Assembly (NCBI GenBank): GCA_963281155.1
Contig: CAUJLY010000006.1
Coordinates: 4,464,001-4,528,000, forward strand
DNA from: Rhabditophanes sp. KR3021
Taxonomy: Eukaryota; Nematoda; Chromadorea; Rhabditida; Alloionematidae
Direction: 5' to 3'
DNA: 64,000 nucleotides
Shown here: piece after piece, positions 35,900-48,748 of the stretch
Numbering within the stretch: the first letter of the stretch is position 1
Layout: each line of letters begins with the position of its first letter
Position numbers and translations under genes: made by a program
The notes under the pieces: generated by a model
Told to the model about the DNA's origin: nothing
Seen by the model: the letters and a program-made list of their open reading frames with translations, nothing else
Databases searched by the model: none

Positions 35900-38800
35900 T
35901 CAAAATACTGAAGTATAACCGTTATTTTTATATGGATAAGTTAGGGGAATTTTGGTAATAAGTCCATTGTTAAATATGTCACAATTGTATGGAGTATTGA
36001 TAATTGGTTTGTCTGAAGGACTATATTCCATAAAATTCTCGAGAGTATTGTTGCTACCTTCAACATGTTTTCTTTTCAATGAAGTATTGTTTTGTGGTAT
36101 TATCTGAGACGAAATTGGCACTATGTTGTCTGGAGAATGAATAATGTCACTTGAGACAGTTGGCATAATCGGTAGCAAGAGATCAGTCTTCTTTGCTTTT
36201 TTGCTTTTTTTGGATTTTGACTTCCTTTTAGATTTGTTTAATTTCGCAAAAGCGATTTTCATTTTAAGTTCAGCATTGATCAAACAAAGGTTTGTTTTCT
36301 TATTTTGCATAGCTGAACTTTCATCCCGAATTTCCTAAAAACAATAGTAAGTCAAATGTGCATAATCAGATTTTGTTTATTTTGATTTTATTTAATTGAG
36401 GATAGACATTTAGCATATTCGTCTATCCTAATATTTTATTATTATCCCTTAGGCATTAGAAATGTACATCATTTATCTTATTATTTTTTGCAAAAAATAT
36501 ACTGATTTGTTTTTAAAAAGAAGATATTTATAACTAATGATGTACCGTATTGACTGCCACATCAATATAAAAGTTCCTTCTTTGTTTGCACCTATTTTGA
36601 CGTGCAATCAAAAGAATGATCATGTATCTATTTATATTTACATGCTTTGATTTTGTGATTCATTTTAAAAATTACAAAGTCTAATACACACATCTGTATG
36701 TTGTCACTATCTTCCATCACAATTACGTCTAAGCACAAGACATTCCTCTTTTGATTAGATAGATGTGCACGGCGGTGATTTTAGCAGACTAAAAATTAAA
36801 GATATCTAAATATGTTTTCCACGTGAGTAGGGGAAGTATGGAATACACGTGAAAATCTTTACAACATGTGATAACAACAAAAGTAAGGTGCAAAGTATAT
36901 TATTTCTTGTTCAACAAAAAGAATCAACGGAAGAGACATCCTTGATCACGAGTTTATGGCATACTAATAATTTGACTGCAAAAAGGTCGAACGTGATTAA
37001 GGAGTAATTATGATGGGGCAATTCTTTTCTACTTGTGACACCAAAGTGTCTAATAATTTTGATGTTATTTTAAAAATAAAAGTATCCACGCATAAGACAA
37101 AATTAATTGCAAAGATAATAAGTGGATAAGATGGTCGCGGAGTGAGATGATATTACATCTTGTTTTTTGAAGTTGACTATAACATTAATTTGTGGTTTTA
37201 TAAACTTTGGCATACATTTAATGCAAAAATCTGCAATCAACTAAATTATAACTAGCCAAAAACAAGTATATTAGATCAAAATACTTTACGACCAATTATT
37301 GTCTATTCTATCAATCATACTATTACACCACTATCAAAGTTCTTTTTCAGCCGTTTTCATAAAAAAGTAACTATATGCATTTATAACGCAATAAGTCACT
37401 ATTTTATGATTTTGGTAAATTAGAAAAGATCTAATAAAATTAATTAACAATATCATCATTTTTTAGTTAATTTTTTGGCTAAATTAAGATTTCCATAATA
37501 CCAAACACTTACCACAAGAAATTCCTTTGCTTTAGTTAACAAAGTTAAAGTTGTAGGACGACTGGCAGCAACTTCAGGTGGTAAGATATTTTTTAAAGCT
37601 TCAAGATGGTTACGTAAATTTGCACGGCGATTTTTCTCTAATTCATTGTGTGCTTGTCTGAAATGAATAAATATAGATGTCAAAATAGATATATACTTTT
37701 TACATAAAAATGTTTATATTCCGAAGAAAGCAAAATTTGATCTACGAAATTGAATGTTCTTTGGTGAAAAGATGGTGTAAAGGTTATATAAACGGTTATA
37801 TCATACTATCATTGGCGTGTGAGAGTAACTAGCAAGGATTGTAATTTTTAGTTACAAAAAAGAGTTAGTAATAATTGCACAAAAAATTATGTGAAAATGA
37901 TAGGAAAATAGACAAATGATAAGGGGTCATAAATCATAATGTTTATTCTTACCTAGTTTGATTTGAGATCGTGGATCTGTCTTTGACATTTTTTCCTGTT
38001 TTGTAGGGCCCTCTAGTCTTTTTAGGAGAAGCTACTGGTTTCTGTTGGGCTGTGCGTTGCCTCGGCAATTTGGGAATCTTCATGACTTTGGGCTCGTTCA
38101 AGAGCTTAAGGGCTTCTTGGTCAATATACATACTTTCCCTAAGCATTTCGTCAGAAACTTTTGATTTGTATGAATAATATACTTTACCTTTATTAGACTT
38201 TACGGTCTTTGTACACCTTTCATCTTCTTTAGTAGGAACCATAAAGCAATTAGATGATGAAATTTGATTCTTTGGTAAACTTAGCACTTGTGAATCATAG
38301 GGCTTTGGTGCTTCCAAGACTTTTTGTGGTGGAGTAAAAATAATTTTGGTGAGTGATTCGTTATACGGCACATTTACTTTATTTTGGGCATCATGAAAAT
38401 TTGTCTGATTCTCGATTTTAACACTTTCAAACGTCATTTCACTCAATTCTACCTTGCTCTTATTTTTCGTCATTTTTGCAACATCCTTTTTTAATTGCTT
38501 GTCTTTGTGAGTAATTGTTTTAGCAATTACTTTGGAATTTTTACTTACACTGCAAGAAGCTTCTTTTTGTACTTTGTTGTCAACAGATCTTGAAACCGAA
38601 CTAGTAAACGAACCACCGGATGAACAACCATTAGATGGGTGAATGTAATTTCTGAAGAAGGAATTTTGCATTTCTTCGGACATCTTTTTGCTTATTGTTG
38701 GAGCTGACGAAGTTTCTCGCTGTTGTTGAAAGTTGTTAACAACAGGTAATTGATTATACAAAGACGAATGTTGAATCATTGGCTGTTGTTGAACTGTTGA

Positions 38801-40054
38801 TCGGTGCTGAACTATTGGTGGAGGTTGCTGAACCATATAAGATTGTTGTTGAACCATGGATAGTTGCTGGGAGCTTGTCGACTGCATCGGAAGAATGGGA
38901 GATTGTAGTTGATTTAATTGTTGCTGGAGACCAGATGAAGAAGATTGCTTTTGAATTCCAGCAGAAGAAAGGGTTTGTTGCTGAATCGCTGATGCAAATT
39001 GTCGAAGACCAGAAGATTGATTGTTTAAAGAATGATACTGATCTCTCGAGGATTGATGTTGATCTCCAGAAGATTGATTTTGTGCATTAGACGATTGTTT
39101 TTCTGCAGCTTCGCGCTGACCCATTAATACCTTCTTTTGTTCAAGTCTTTCCTTGTACTCATTATACATGGATTGAAGATGCAAGACTTGATCTTTAGTA
39201 AAGCTTTGACCTGGTTGCAAAACTGGGTTTTCGAAAAATGTTGAAATAAGAAAATCTTTTGCACTGCTAGTTAAAGCTTGCGAATGTGAAATTAATTCAT
39301 TTTGCTGTTTCATAATGTCATGTGCAAGAATGTGATTATTTGGAATATTTGGTATTTGTTTTGTTGGGGGAGGAATCAAAGTGTTTTGAATTGGTGATGA
39401 AATAGTTTGCGCTGTGGGCAACATGTGTGAAGTAATAACATTTTGTGCTACAAGAGGAGCAATTACATTGTCACGTATCCCAAGGTCCATAAATGTCGGC
39501 TGCTGGCCAAAATTGGTATTTGTACACAATTGCGGTAAGTTCAACCCAAAATTTAAAGCATACTGAGCCTGCATCTCAGTTGGAAGCTGATGAAATGTCG
39601 AGGCAGCCAATTGATGTGAATTTGGTATAATCGACTGTTGAAATTGTTTTTGAATGTCCAAATTATAACTTTGTAAATTAATTGGACAATTAATGTTGTT
39701 TATACTGGTAATATTATTTAAGCTACTAATATTGTTTTCAATGCCTATGTTCGATCCTAGACTTGAAAGTTGGTTCAATGTTTTTACCATTGTTTGATAT
39801 TGTTCGTAACTTAGTTCAGCGACGGGTTCTATAGAATCTCAAAATTAAATACTTGTAAAGATAATTTTTTGTCTCAAAAACATACCTGAATTATTTCCGA
39901 ATTGTTGTTGTTGATGAATACGATTTTGTTGTTGCTGTCGTTGTTGATTTATAATTTGGGCTGCCACAATAATACTATTCTGACTCATATTTTCAAAGGA
40001 AACTTGGTTCGGATTAGTCAAAACAGCGGGCAATCCTGAATGGTTCGAATTCAT
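35900..40054 (-). CDS. bHLH-leucine-zipper repressor of the MXD/MAD type with very long Gln-rich N-terminus
   Basis: Exons 39886-40054, 37953-39828, 37513-37657 and 35900-36334 join in phase to 874 residues. From residue 682 a bHLH reads [20 protein letters not shown], a loop, then [15 protein letters not shown]. The last exon continues the helix into a heptad-like zipper ([18 protein letters not shown] ...) and a Lys-rich tail. The motif order His-Asn-Glu-x-Glu-Lys-Asn-Arg-Arg-Ala and TTLxLLTKAK is that of MXD proteins, which pair with MAX and repress genes at CACGTG. MXD proteins are usually 200-300 residues. Here about 680 residues precede the bHLH, rich in Gln/Ser/Asn, with a short charged helix ([15 protein letters not shown]). 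I do not see the short N-terminal Sin3-interacting helix. The large size recalls MNT, but the bHLH fits MXD better. Start codon follows TTTACAG. Confidence 0.85.
36335..37512. other. Intron of the MXD-like gene with two CACGTG boxes
   Basis: 1.18 kb intron between the bHLH and zipper exons. It contains CACGTG at 36820-36825 and 36846-36851, 26 bases apart, the site bound by MAX-network dimers. Otherwise featureless. Confidence 0.55.
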
Positions 40055-42988
40055 GTCCTGTAAATAAGCAAAAGACTTAATGTGAGTTGTTATAATTCAC
40101 ATTTACTAACAAAATATAAGCTCTATATTTTTTATAAGTGTAAAGTAAGAGTGATTTTTGAGAAAACTGCTTACTATATAAAGAATGTGATATGAAGAAG
40201 GTATATATCTATTTCAAAAAGAATAACCGTTTGCAGGCACGCCAAAAATAAAGGGTGGGAATAATTTTATGATAGACAACAAAAATGAGTGGTGTCGGCT
40301 GCAACATATACACGCACGAAGGGTAGTTGGTTTGGGTGATAATAAATATGTGTATATGTTTGGTGGTGCATTATGATATCGAAAATAGGCGGTAACCATT
40401 AGTAAAATCACGTGAAGGTAATGTGATTCTGTGATCATCAAAGCAAAAGAGTAGTCTTCTTTCAATGAGCAGGCTAGAATACAATTTTTTGTGCAACTTC
40501 TATAAACATATAACGTGGATGGGATTTTCTTATTTTTTGAAAGTAAAATGATGGCGTTTGGCAGATATAAATGTTCCTAAAAAAGCATCTCCATGAAAAC
40601 GAAAAATTTTATCTACTTTTCTAGTCATAAAGATAATAGCTAGAAATTGCTAGGATAAAAGTCAAAATATGCAAATAATAAATAAGCAGCAAACAAAATT
40701 TCGTATCTAAAAAATAGAAATTTATGAGAAGGAATCGTACAATGAATAACATGTGGATAGCATCAGCAATTAATTGTTTTGTGTCAAGAAAATAACCAAC
40801 AATTTAAGTTAGCAGGACAGGCAATGTTATTATATATGACAAAACACTGAGGTATTGGTAAGCATGAAAGGTTATCTCTCACAAGACCAGGGGTAATAGA
40901 GGTTGTTGCACAAACTACATTCGAAAAATTGGTTTGTAATTTGATCGGTGCATTTTTTAATTTATCATTCTAAAAGATCACTTGCACTATAGATATTATG
41001 AATTGAAGTATAGGGGCAAACCATTTTATATCAGTTTTAAAAATGTAGGAAATGTATACAAAATAAACGATGATGCTTTCGTTTTGACCTGGTAGAAATA
41101 ATGGTAAGATAATGATAACATATCCTCTGCCACAACTACACTCCGCGGGAACTTAAACTTATAAATGTAAATATATCAGTAATTTTCAAAATATAAAAGA
41201 TATTATTTAGAACGACCTACTCATTAACAATCCTTACTAGCGTCATAAATGTTTTTTTAATGTTTTAACAAAACGCGATGTATAAAAACTAATGCAAAGG
41301 AAACATTTATTATTAATATCTCAAAGAAACAATAAGAGATTTTTATGTTGTTGTTAGAGTTAAAAATAAGAAAGGAAATGCTATATTTTTTGTTCAAAAG
41401 AGCTTAAAAATATTGTTTCGAGTAGGCAATAACAAACAGTACATATGATCGTTTTAATCATTTTTATGCAAAAGATTTATAATTGTGTTGAAAGATAAGA
41501 AAAAGTGTTGTGTGTGAAAAGGTTGGTTATCCCCCTGATGACGAATAACTTTACGATGTTTTTTCTTCATCAAAAGATATCTAAAATTACCTAATTTTAA
41601 TTAGTTACTCTTTCGTTTGTAAAGATCATTCGCATGATTATGGTGATTTTAAATGGTGTGCATAAGGCAATAAAATAAACAATTATAATATTTTTAATAT
41701 GACTCATTAAAAAACACAGACATCAACTTTTAAATTTGCTATATCAGGAGATTCCCTTATATATTGTATTAATTTAGTTTATTTGTTAGACATTGATGTT
41801 GACGTAATTAATACTACTGTTATATTATTTTGGATAATCAGTATATTTATCTTCGATAAATATTTATTAAATTTGAAGTATGATAATTTATTACGTAAAT
41901 AAATAAATGTTTGCAAACTATGCATATCAATTCAATGTATAATGTATTTTGAAACCAGAATGGGTAATATTTCACTCATAAAATGATTTAAATTTATTAT
42001 ATACAACTAAACTTGCGTGATGTTCTCAATGATTCTATTGAAAAGTTTCATAATAAATGACTTTGAAAGCATTAATATTTTACATCTCACACATTTTTTA
42101 ATTAAAACATTGTTGACAAAAATAATTTTATAAAGAGTTTCCTGCCATTTGTTAATTATCACTTTATTTATTAAATTAAAACGCTCTAAAAATGAACATA
42201 CAATTTTAAATGAAGTTCACGCATCAATGGTAAAGTGATTCTTTTTAAAATTATGATTTTTGTTGAAATAAATCACGTGTTTCAAGACAATTTACTTGAT
42301 TAATTCTAACCAAAAATGTTGTGAATTGAAGAGAGCATCCGAATTTCGTCAAAATTTGTGATAATTAAGTGCTGCTTCATAAAATTCTTTTTTAATAATT
42401 CAAATGATTAATCGCTCGCATTATAGATATCTTTTATGAAATGTCGTTTAAGCAGTCATTTTTTGCATCTTTGTAAAAATCACACTATAACTTACAAATC
42501 AAGATATATCAACACTTCTGATCAAAAATAATTATATAATATTTAGCGAATCTGCACGTTCTTTTGATCAAATTAACCAAAAGGAAGTTTGGCATATAAT
42601 TGGAAGAGAATTCATACAAAAATAAAAAAGTTGCCTGTGATATGATTAAATAGTTGTGATTGCTTAGATTAAATGATGCATCTAAATACAAAGAGCACTC
42701 TTATTCAGTAGTTTATACTTGACACACTAATTTCACGTGCTCGCAGAAAGTCGTTATGTAATGAAATGATATTTTTTTGGTGGTGCTTTATCATTGGCAA
42801 AAACACGGTGTTTTTTTATTCACAACAATTGAATGATCTTTGTAGTTGATATAGTAGCTAGATGATTGTAAAAGATACTCCATTTATTTTATCTTTAGAC
42901 AAAACCATTAATTTTAATGAAAGAAAATGAAAAAGATTACGATCGTGAGGATGCTATCAAATACATGTTTCAAAAAATAAATAATAAT
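40055..42988. other. Upstream region of the MXD-like gene
   Basis: 2.9 kb that should carry the MXD-like promoter and the 3' untranslated region of the collagen gene. CACGTG occurs at 40409-40414 (355 bases upstream of the start), 42274-42279 and 42734-42739. A slightly GC-richer patch lies at 40230-40460. No further genes recognised. Confidence 0.5.
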
Positions 42989-44621
42989 TTAACTGGCAAC
43001 TCCGGCAACATATCTTTTTGCTTTCTTAGCATTTGCCATTCTAGTAAAAAACAAATTGTTGTCAATGACACCTCTTTTTGTATTGTGGCTAGTAATATCT
43101 TGAATGTAAGGTGCACTACTTTTGGGGGCCATAAATGCTTCACTAACAGTAATATCGGCAGCTATCTCATTGAAATTGTCTTTACTAAACTCATCTAAAT
43201 TGCGAGTCCCAGATAGTTGAGCAGGATAAGATGGTTTTCGTTTTGCTGATTCATAGAGTGGAGGAATAATGGAAGGCATATTGCTAGACATTGATGGTGG
43301 GGACGGTAAATGATGATTGTAGTAAGCATCACTGTTATCGACGTCAGTGGATGGTGTGTATGCTTCATTGTATAAACTTCCCTGTTGATAATTTGATGGT
43401 ACTTCTGTTGTTCTAGTTAGTTCAATGATTCGAGCTGGTGTTTCATATTCAAACGAATTTGTTCTCTTTTCACATTCACAGTAAAATTGATCAGCTCCAG
43501 GCATTCCGCTCTCGCCTTGTGCGCCAGGCATCCCTTGCATCCCATCTTGGCCTTTTACTCCACGCCTTCCTGGGTTTCCGGAGTTCCCACTGCGACCTAT
43601 ATTGCCAGAAGGTCCATCCATACCTCTGATTCCAGCGATTCCAGGCGCACCCATTATACCTTTGGAGCCACGTGGTCCGACAGTTTTCCTCCATCCATCT
43701 AAGCCTCTTTGGCCTGGAGTTCCTTGTTGGCCGGGATTTCCTCTTAAACCAGGATTTCCAGTAGATCCCTGGATTCCATATTTGCCATGCTTTCCATGCT
43801 TCCCCGGTTTTCCTTGAACTCCGTTTACTCCTCTAGGACCAGGTGAACCTTTTGGGCCAGGTAAGCCTCGTTTTCCTTCCGGACAACGCTCACAGTTTTG
43901 TTCAATTATTACTTCGGCTAAATAACCATTAAATGCACTTTCAATTCCATAACCATAGTTTGTTTTTGGCCTCATGAATCTTTCAGATTGAATTGCTGAT
44001 AAGGGATAATCAAAGCCATTCATCCCTGGTTCGCCAGGTATTCCGTTATCGCCACTTTCTCCTATATCTCCCCTCTCGCCCTTTTCACCTACTGGACACT
44101 TCGATGACGTAGTGTACGACGTAGCAGGTTGGCTATTTGATAATCCAGGAATCGAACAACAACATTTGAGTTTAGTGTAACCATATCCGTATGTTGGAGC
44201 TCTATCTATTATTTCGTAATAATTATTTATAGATTGCTCATAACCAGCTTGCCGTCTTTCAAGTAATTTCGAAGGAGATATTTTTTGTTTCATCTCCATA
44301 ACGTCCTTCCATGCTTTATCTCCATCTATCTAAAGTGAATTAAAAAACTTTAGAGAATAGTTTAATACATTTTTAACGTGTGATCATGCAGTTTGAAAAC
44401 TAATTAATTAGTCAAATTAAGGCCATTTTAAAATTAAATTTCACAAACTCTTTCCTTACCTTAATAATCTTCATGACACTCTCAATTTCAAGTATTGCAT
44501 CTTCAAGGTTGTTGTAAATTATGGGGATAGTAGAACTTATCAAGAAGAATGCCCCTGTAACCGCAATTAAAAGTGAATAGAGAATATTTTTAGGTAAAAT
44601 ATGCTTTGATTCTAAAATCAT
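42989..44621 (-). CDS. Nematode cuticle collagen with long non-collagenous tail
   Basis: Two exons, 44460-44621 and 42989-44329, give 500 residues. The first ATG in frame is at 44621-44619; upstream codons exist but lack an ATG. The N-terminus has a membrane/signal helix (NILYSLLIAVTGAFFLISST), as in cuticle collagens, then a helical non-collagen block with RRQ. A Cys triplet (KLKCCCSIPG) precedes a short Gly-X-Y run, and after a 45-residue interruption with two more cysteines (NCERCPEG) come two longer Gly-X-Y runs separated by an interruption (WRKTV), closed by FYCECEK. About 160 residues of Ser/Pro/Tyr-rich tail follow, ending in a basic KKAKRY motif. Cysteines flanking the triple helix form the usual cross-links. 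Secreted by the epidermis into the cuticle in each moult. Which collagen group it belongs to is not decided. Confidence 0.92.
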
Positions 44622-46501
44622 TTTTGAATTATGTAAGAAAAATGAAGAGTTTGCCACTTTATATGCAATTATTACAAAAGGAGATTAAAAGGATCATATT
44701 TAAACCTTATTATTAAAATCCAACTGTGTATAAATTTTATTTGTGAGACATTGTATACTTTATATTGTAATTTGAATAAATTGAGTGGATTGTTGAAAAG
44801 AATATATTATTAAAATTCACCTTAATACACCTAAATCTGATTTATTTAGAAACCATCTATTATTCAAAGTATTACCGATATCTTTCTTTTGAATAAATTT
44901 ATCCCTTTTGCAATAATTGTATGCCATTTTGGGTTGTGTCGGAAAAAATGTTATATCTCGTTAATATCTTGGTATACTAAGACGGCTATAAAAAGTGAAA
45001 TTGACAGGAATTGCACAAATTATTTTAATATTTATTCATAAATAAATGCACACACTTTTATTAAATATAATTTCAATTTAATGAAATTTCACTTTAATAA
45101 AATTTTATTATTATTTCAATTAATGCACCGAAAAGTGCAATAATAAAAAATGTTTACAACTTAATAAATCAAATTTCTCAGAATATTGTAATAATCGTTA
45201 AAAGGAACTCATTTAACCTATCTTTCATCTCGCAAACAACTTCCTTTTTGCACAAAAGTTTGCTTTTAACTGGAGTGTAGATATTTAAGACAACTTTCTT
45301 GGCATGCTAAAGAGAAATATGTACAATTATTTATTTACCAAGATAAAAATGTTCTGGGTGTTAAATGTTTAATAGTCTTTTTATATAGAGCAATAATGCT
45401 AAGTACTTTTTATGTGAGATGTTAAGACTTTTGATGAAATACTTTATCAAAGAGTCATCAAGACCTCAAATGTTTCAGATCTTGTCTTAGGTGGAAGGAA
45501 ACATTAAGTCTAAGGTCTTTGATTTGAACAATATGCTTAACTCCAATTGATAGCACACCCTCTGCTCTTTAGATTTCCCAACATCAAATCTATTTTTATA
45601 ATTTTTTAATTTTGCACTTTTAAACGTTTTTACAACATTTTGATATCTTTAAAGTACATAGAGGATGCTTAAGCATTCTATTAATTTATGAGTATCTTAC
45701 CGATTAATTTTTGAATTTAACAATTATTTATCCAATTCAATCGTTGATCTACAGCTGCTTACCTCACCACCAGAAAATGTAAAAGTTTAAACAAATATCT
45801 TCCAGGAAATAGATTATGTAATTATAATATTATATTCATCATACTAACCCACACACTGATTTCCTTATCAGTTTTAGTTTTATTAAAAATGTGTTATTAT
45901 CATTTTCACAATTCGCTTAATTACTCTGTCCCATTTTCCTTTATCTATGTACCAACTTTCATTTTTCTCTACCATTTTTTTAAATGACTGTACACAAACA
46001 ATTTTATAATTTTTTTTGTCAGAAAAAGAAATATTAAGGTTTATGCATGAAAAAGATAAAGCCCACTTCAAATTCTATCATTTGCTTGCTAATTATTGAA
46101 AATAACATGGAAGAAGCTATAGATAACACATATACACTAATTGTGGCATCCGTGCACTACATACATTCAATCGTACATATGTATTACTGATAATTACAAA
46201 TTCTTCTAATAAACTCACCATTTAAAAACGACCAAATTCAAAAAGAGAGAGTGCGCCTTTATATCTAAGTTTGAGTGTCAATTTGTGTATAATTTTTGCT
46301 CTTGTGGCTAATGACATTAATGGCATGTGTATTAAAATTCAGGACTTTTGGTGGTAGCATGTCGGCAAACAAATTTTCCAACTTTACATATTCTATATCA
46401 TACCATTTTATTACACATAATATCATTGTTATTACCGGTTACGTAAAAAGCATACGCATTTCATTTTTATTATAATAAATATCTCCGGGTTTAGATTTGT
46501 T
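44622..46501. other. Divergent promoter region between collagen and STAT genes
   Basis: 1.9 kb between two genes transcribed away from each other. A palindromic STAT-type site, TTCCAGGAA, lies at 45800-45808, about 700 bases before the STAT start. Otherwise AT-rich; a GC-richer patch at about 45450-45580 has no open frame of note. Confidence 0.5.
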
Positions 46502-48748
46502 ATGACAGATTTTAAAAGTCTATTAATTTCTATTAGCAAGGAATGCCAACATTTATACGACGAAAACAAAGATTTACAAGGTAGATTTGTTAACGACTTA
46601 GCAGAGTTACAAAGGTATCAACATGCTATCAATGCCCTTGCAAATGAAGGCAGGCGCGATCAGTTAGAACACGCTAAACAGGCTATGGCGGAATTTCAAA
46701 GGAAGGCAAGTTTTCTGTACCAACAACTTTCTGAAAAAAGAAGTTTGCTTGTTAATAAACTAAATACTGGTCTCTCATGTATTGCAAAACATCAAAACGT
46801 TCTGATTTCTCAAAGACTGTTCGAATGGAAAAATATGCAGAAACTTCAACAAATAGGTATTCCCTTCGAAAACAAAGATGCCGTCTTAGATGACATACAA
46901 AATGATTTCGAGCAAATAGCCGAACATTCCTGGCAATTACGTACTTTCACATCTTGGTTAACGGATTTGATGGGACGAGAACCACAACTTAAAGATAACA
47001 TGGCACAACAACATGTTGCGACTTTAGCAGTTATTTTTGATAATTTAACAAAACTGTTGTGTATGCTTGTGTCCCAAAGTTTTGTTGTTGCCTATCAACC
47101 TGAACCTGTACTTAAAACTCAACATAAATTTACGGCGGAAGTGCGTTTATTAATCGGAGACAAGTTGGGTGTCAAACAACAACTTATGAATACAAGTGTA
47201 AATGTTACTATAATAGCAGAGGAAGAAGCCAAATTACTTGCTATGGGAGAAATACCTGAAAAAGATGTGTAAGTAAACATAGACTGCATAGAGAACTATT
47301 TGTTTCACGTAACGAATGTATAATTTATAACCCTTTTTATTTTTCACACTCAAATTATTATTTATATCTAATATTATTATTGCTTGTTTAGGAAAAGTGT
47401 AGGCACTATCAGCAACGATTCAGAGAAATTGACACTTGACGATAAAGGACATATGTCGGCTAAGTTTAATAACTCGAAACTTACCCGAATTGCACATAGA
47501 AAACCACCACCAAAAGCATTTCAACAGGATGTCAAGACAGTTGTTCAAACAGCTACTGATCAGAAATACGCTCTTATTTTCCATATTACAATGTTTCAGT
47601 TAATTAATTTGGGAACTTTTGACTTATGGACTCTATCATTACCACTAATGGTCACTGTTCATGGCTCCCAAGATTGCGATGCTCAAGGAGTGATTTTGTG
47701 GCAACGGGCTTTCGGTTCCGTTAACCGTGATGCGTGCTCCGATGACGTTCAAGCCGTTACTTGGCCAGATATTGCTCATATTTTGAAACATAAGTTTTCA
47801 CTATTTACTGGTGCTTCAAGACCTTTGTGCGAAAGTGATTTAAATTACCTAGGAGAAAAATTGGTTGGAAATATTCATGTAGAACATAAACCAATAACTT
47901 TTGTTAGATTTGCAAAACATAATATTCGCGACGATGTGACATTTTCATTTTGGGAATGGTTTTTCTGCACAATGCAACTTATCAAGCAAAAGCTTTTAAA
48001 ACACTGGGATGAAGGTTGGTTGATTGGCTTTATCTCGAAAGGGGATGCCAGTCAAAAGATGATGAATTCAGCACAGACATCATTTTTGTTTAGGTTCAGT
48101 GACACTGTGACAGGTGCTTTAAGTATAGGCTTTGTTTGTCCAGAAGAAGATGATGTAATGGTTCCTTTTCATTTGTCTCCTTTTTCCATCAAGGATTTAG
48201 ACCAATTGTCCTTGACACAGCGTATTCAGTCATGCCCCCAACTTCAAGATATTAAATACTTGTATCCTAACATCGATAAGGAAGAAATGTTGCGTTGTTT
48301 CGAGAGTGATGAATCTAATAAAGCAGACAGCCCCACTGAATATATTCAGTCAGAAATAGTGATGGTTGCTAAGATATCAACGATGCAAAAGCATTCGGCG
48401 TCATCAATTTTGAGTAGTGGAACTCCCTCTCCAATGGGAATGAGTAGATGTCTCGATTGGTCTCCAGGCGATGTTTTATATCAAAGCAATCAAATGGATT
48501 GTAGTGATGACGTTTCTGCAATGTTGTCAAACGCTACTCTTGATGGACCGAACATTGCTTCTCTTCTTGGAACTGGATACAACACTCAAGTACCTACTCA
48601 ACCCCTACCATCTGTTGATCTCTCTTTTATGGATAGTCAGTTTGGTTCCAATCACGCAAATCAGTTCAGCATGATGGACAACAAACCCACTCCAAATAAC
48701 GGACATATTCCTCATATGGGAGGCCATCATCACTATTCAAATCAGTGA
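46502..48748 (+). CDS. sta-1: STAT transcription factor (STA-1-like), lacking the N-terminal domain
   Basis: Exons 46502-47268 and 47392-48748, with phase-2 junction GT/GTAAGT to TTTAG, give 707 residues. The protein begins directly in the STAT coiled coil (helices rich in Gln/Glu, about 1-190), as in C. elegans STA-1, which also lacks the N-terminal oligomerisation domain. The immunoglobulin-like DNA-binding domain, linker (WPDIAHILKHKF) and SH2 domain follow. The SH2 has WDEGWLIGFISKG and TSFLFRFSD with the phosphotyrosine-binding Arg at about 490. A single well-placed tyrosine (SPTEYIQSE, Tyr573) after the SH2 is the likely phosphorylation site for dimerisation. The tail is Asn/Ser/His-rich. 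In worms STA-1 represses antiviral and other response genes. Start codon follows acceptor GGGTTTAG. Confidence 0.93.

Noticed and set aside
43438..43817. Plus-strand open frames rich in Pro across the collagen gene
   Set aside because: They are the reverse complement of Gly-X-Y codons; the collagen on the minus strand explains them.
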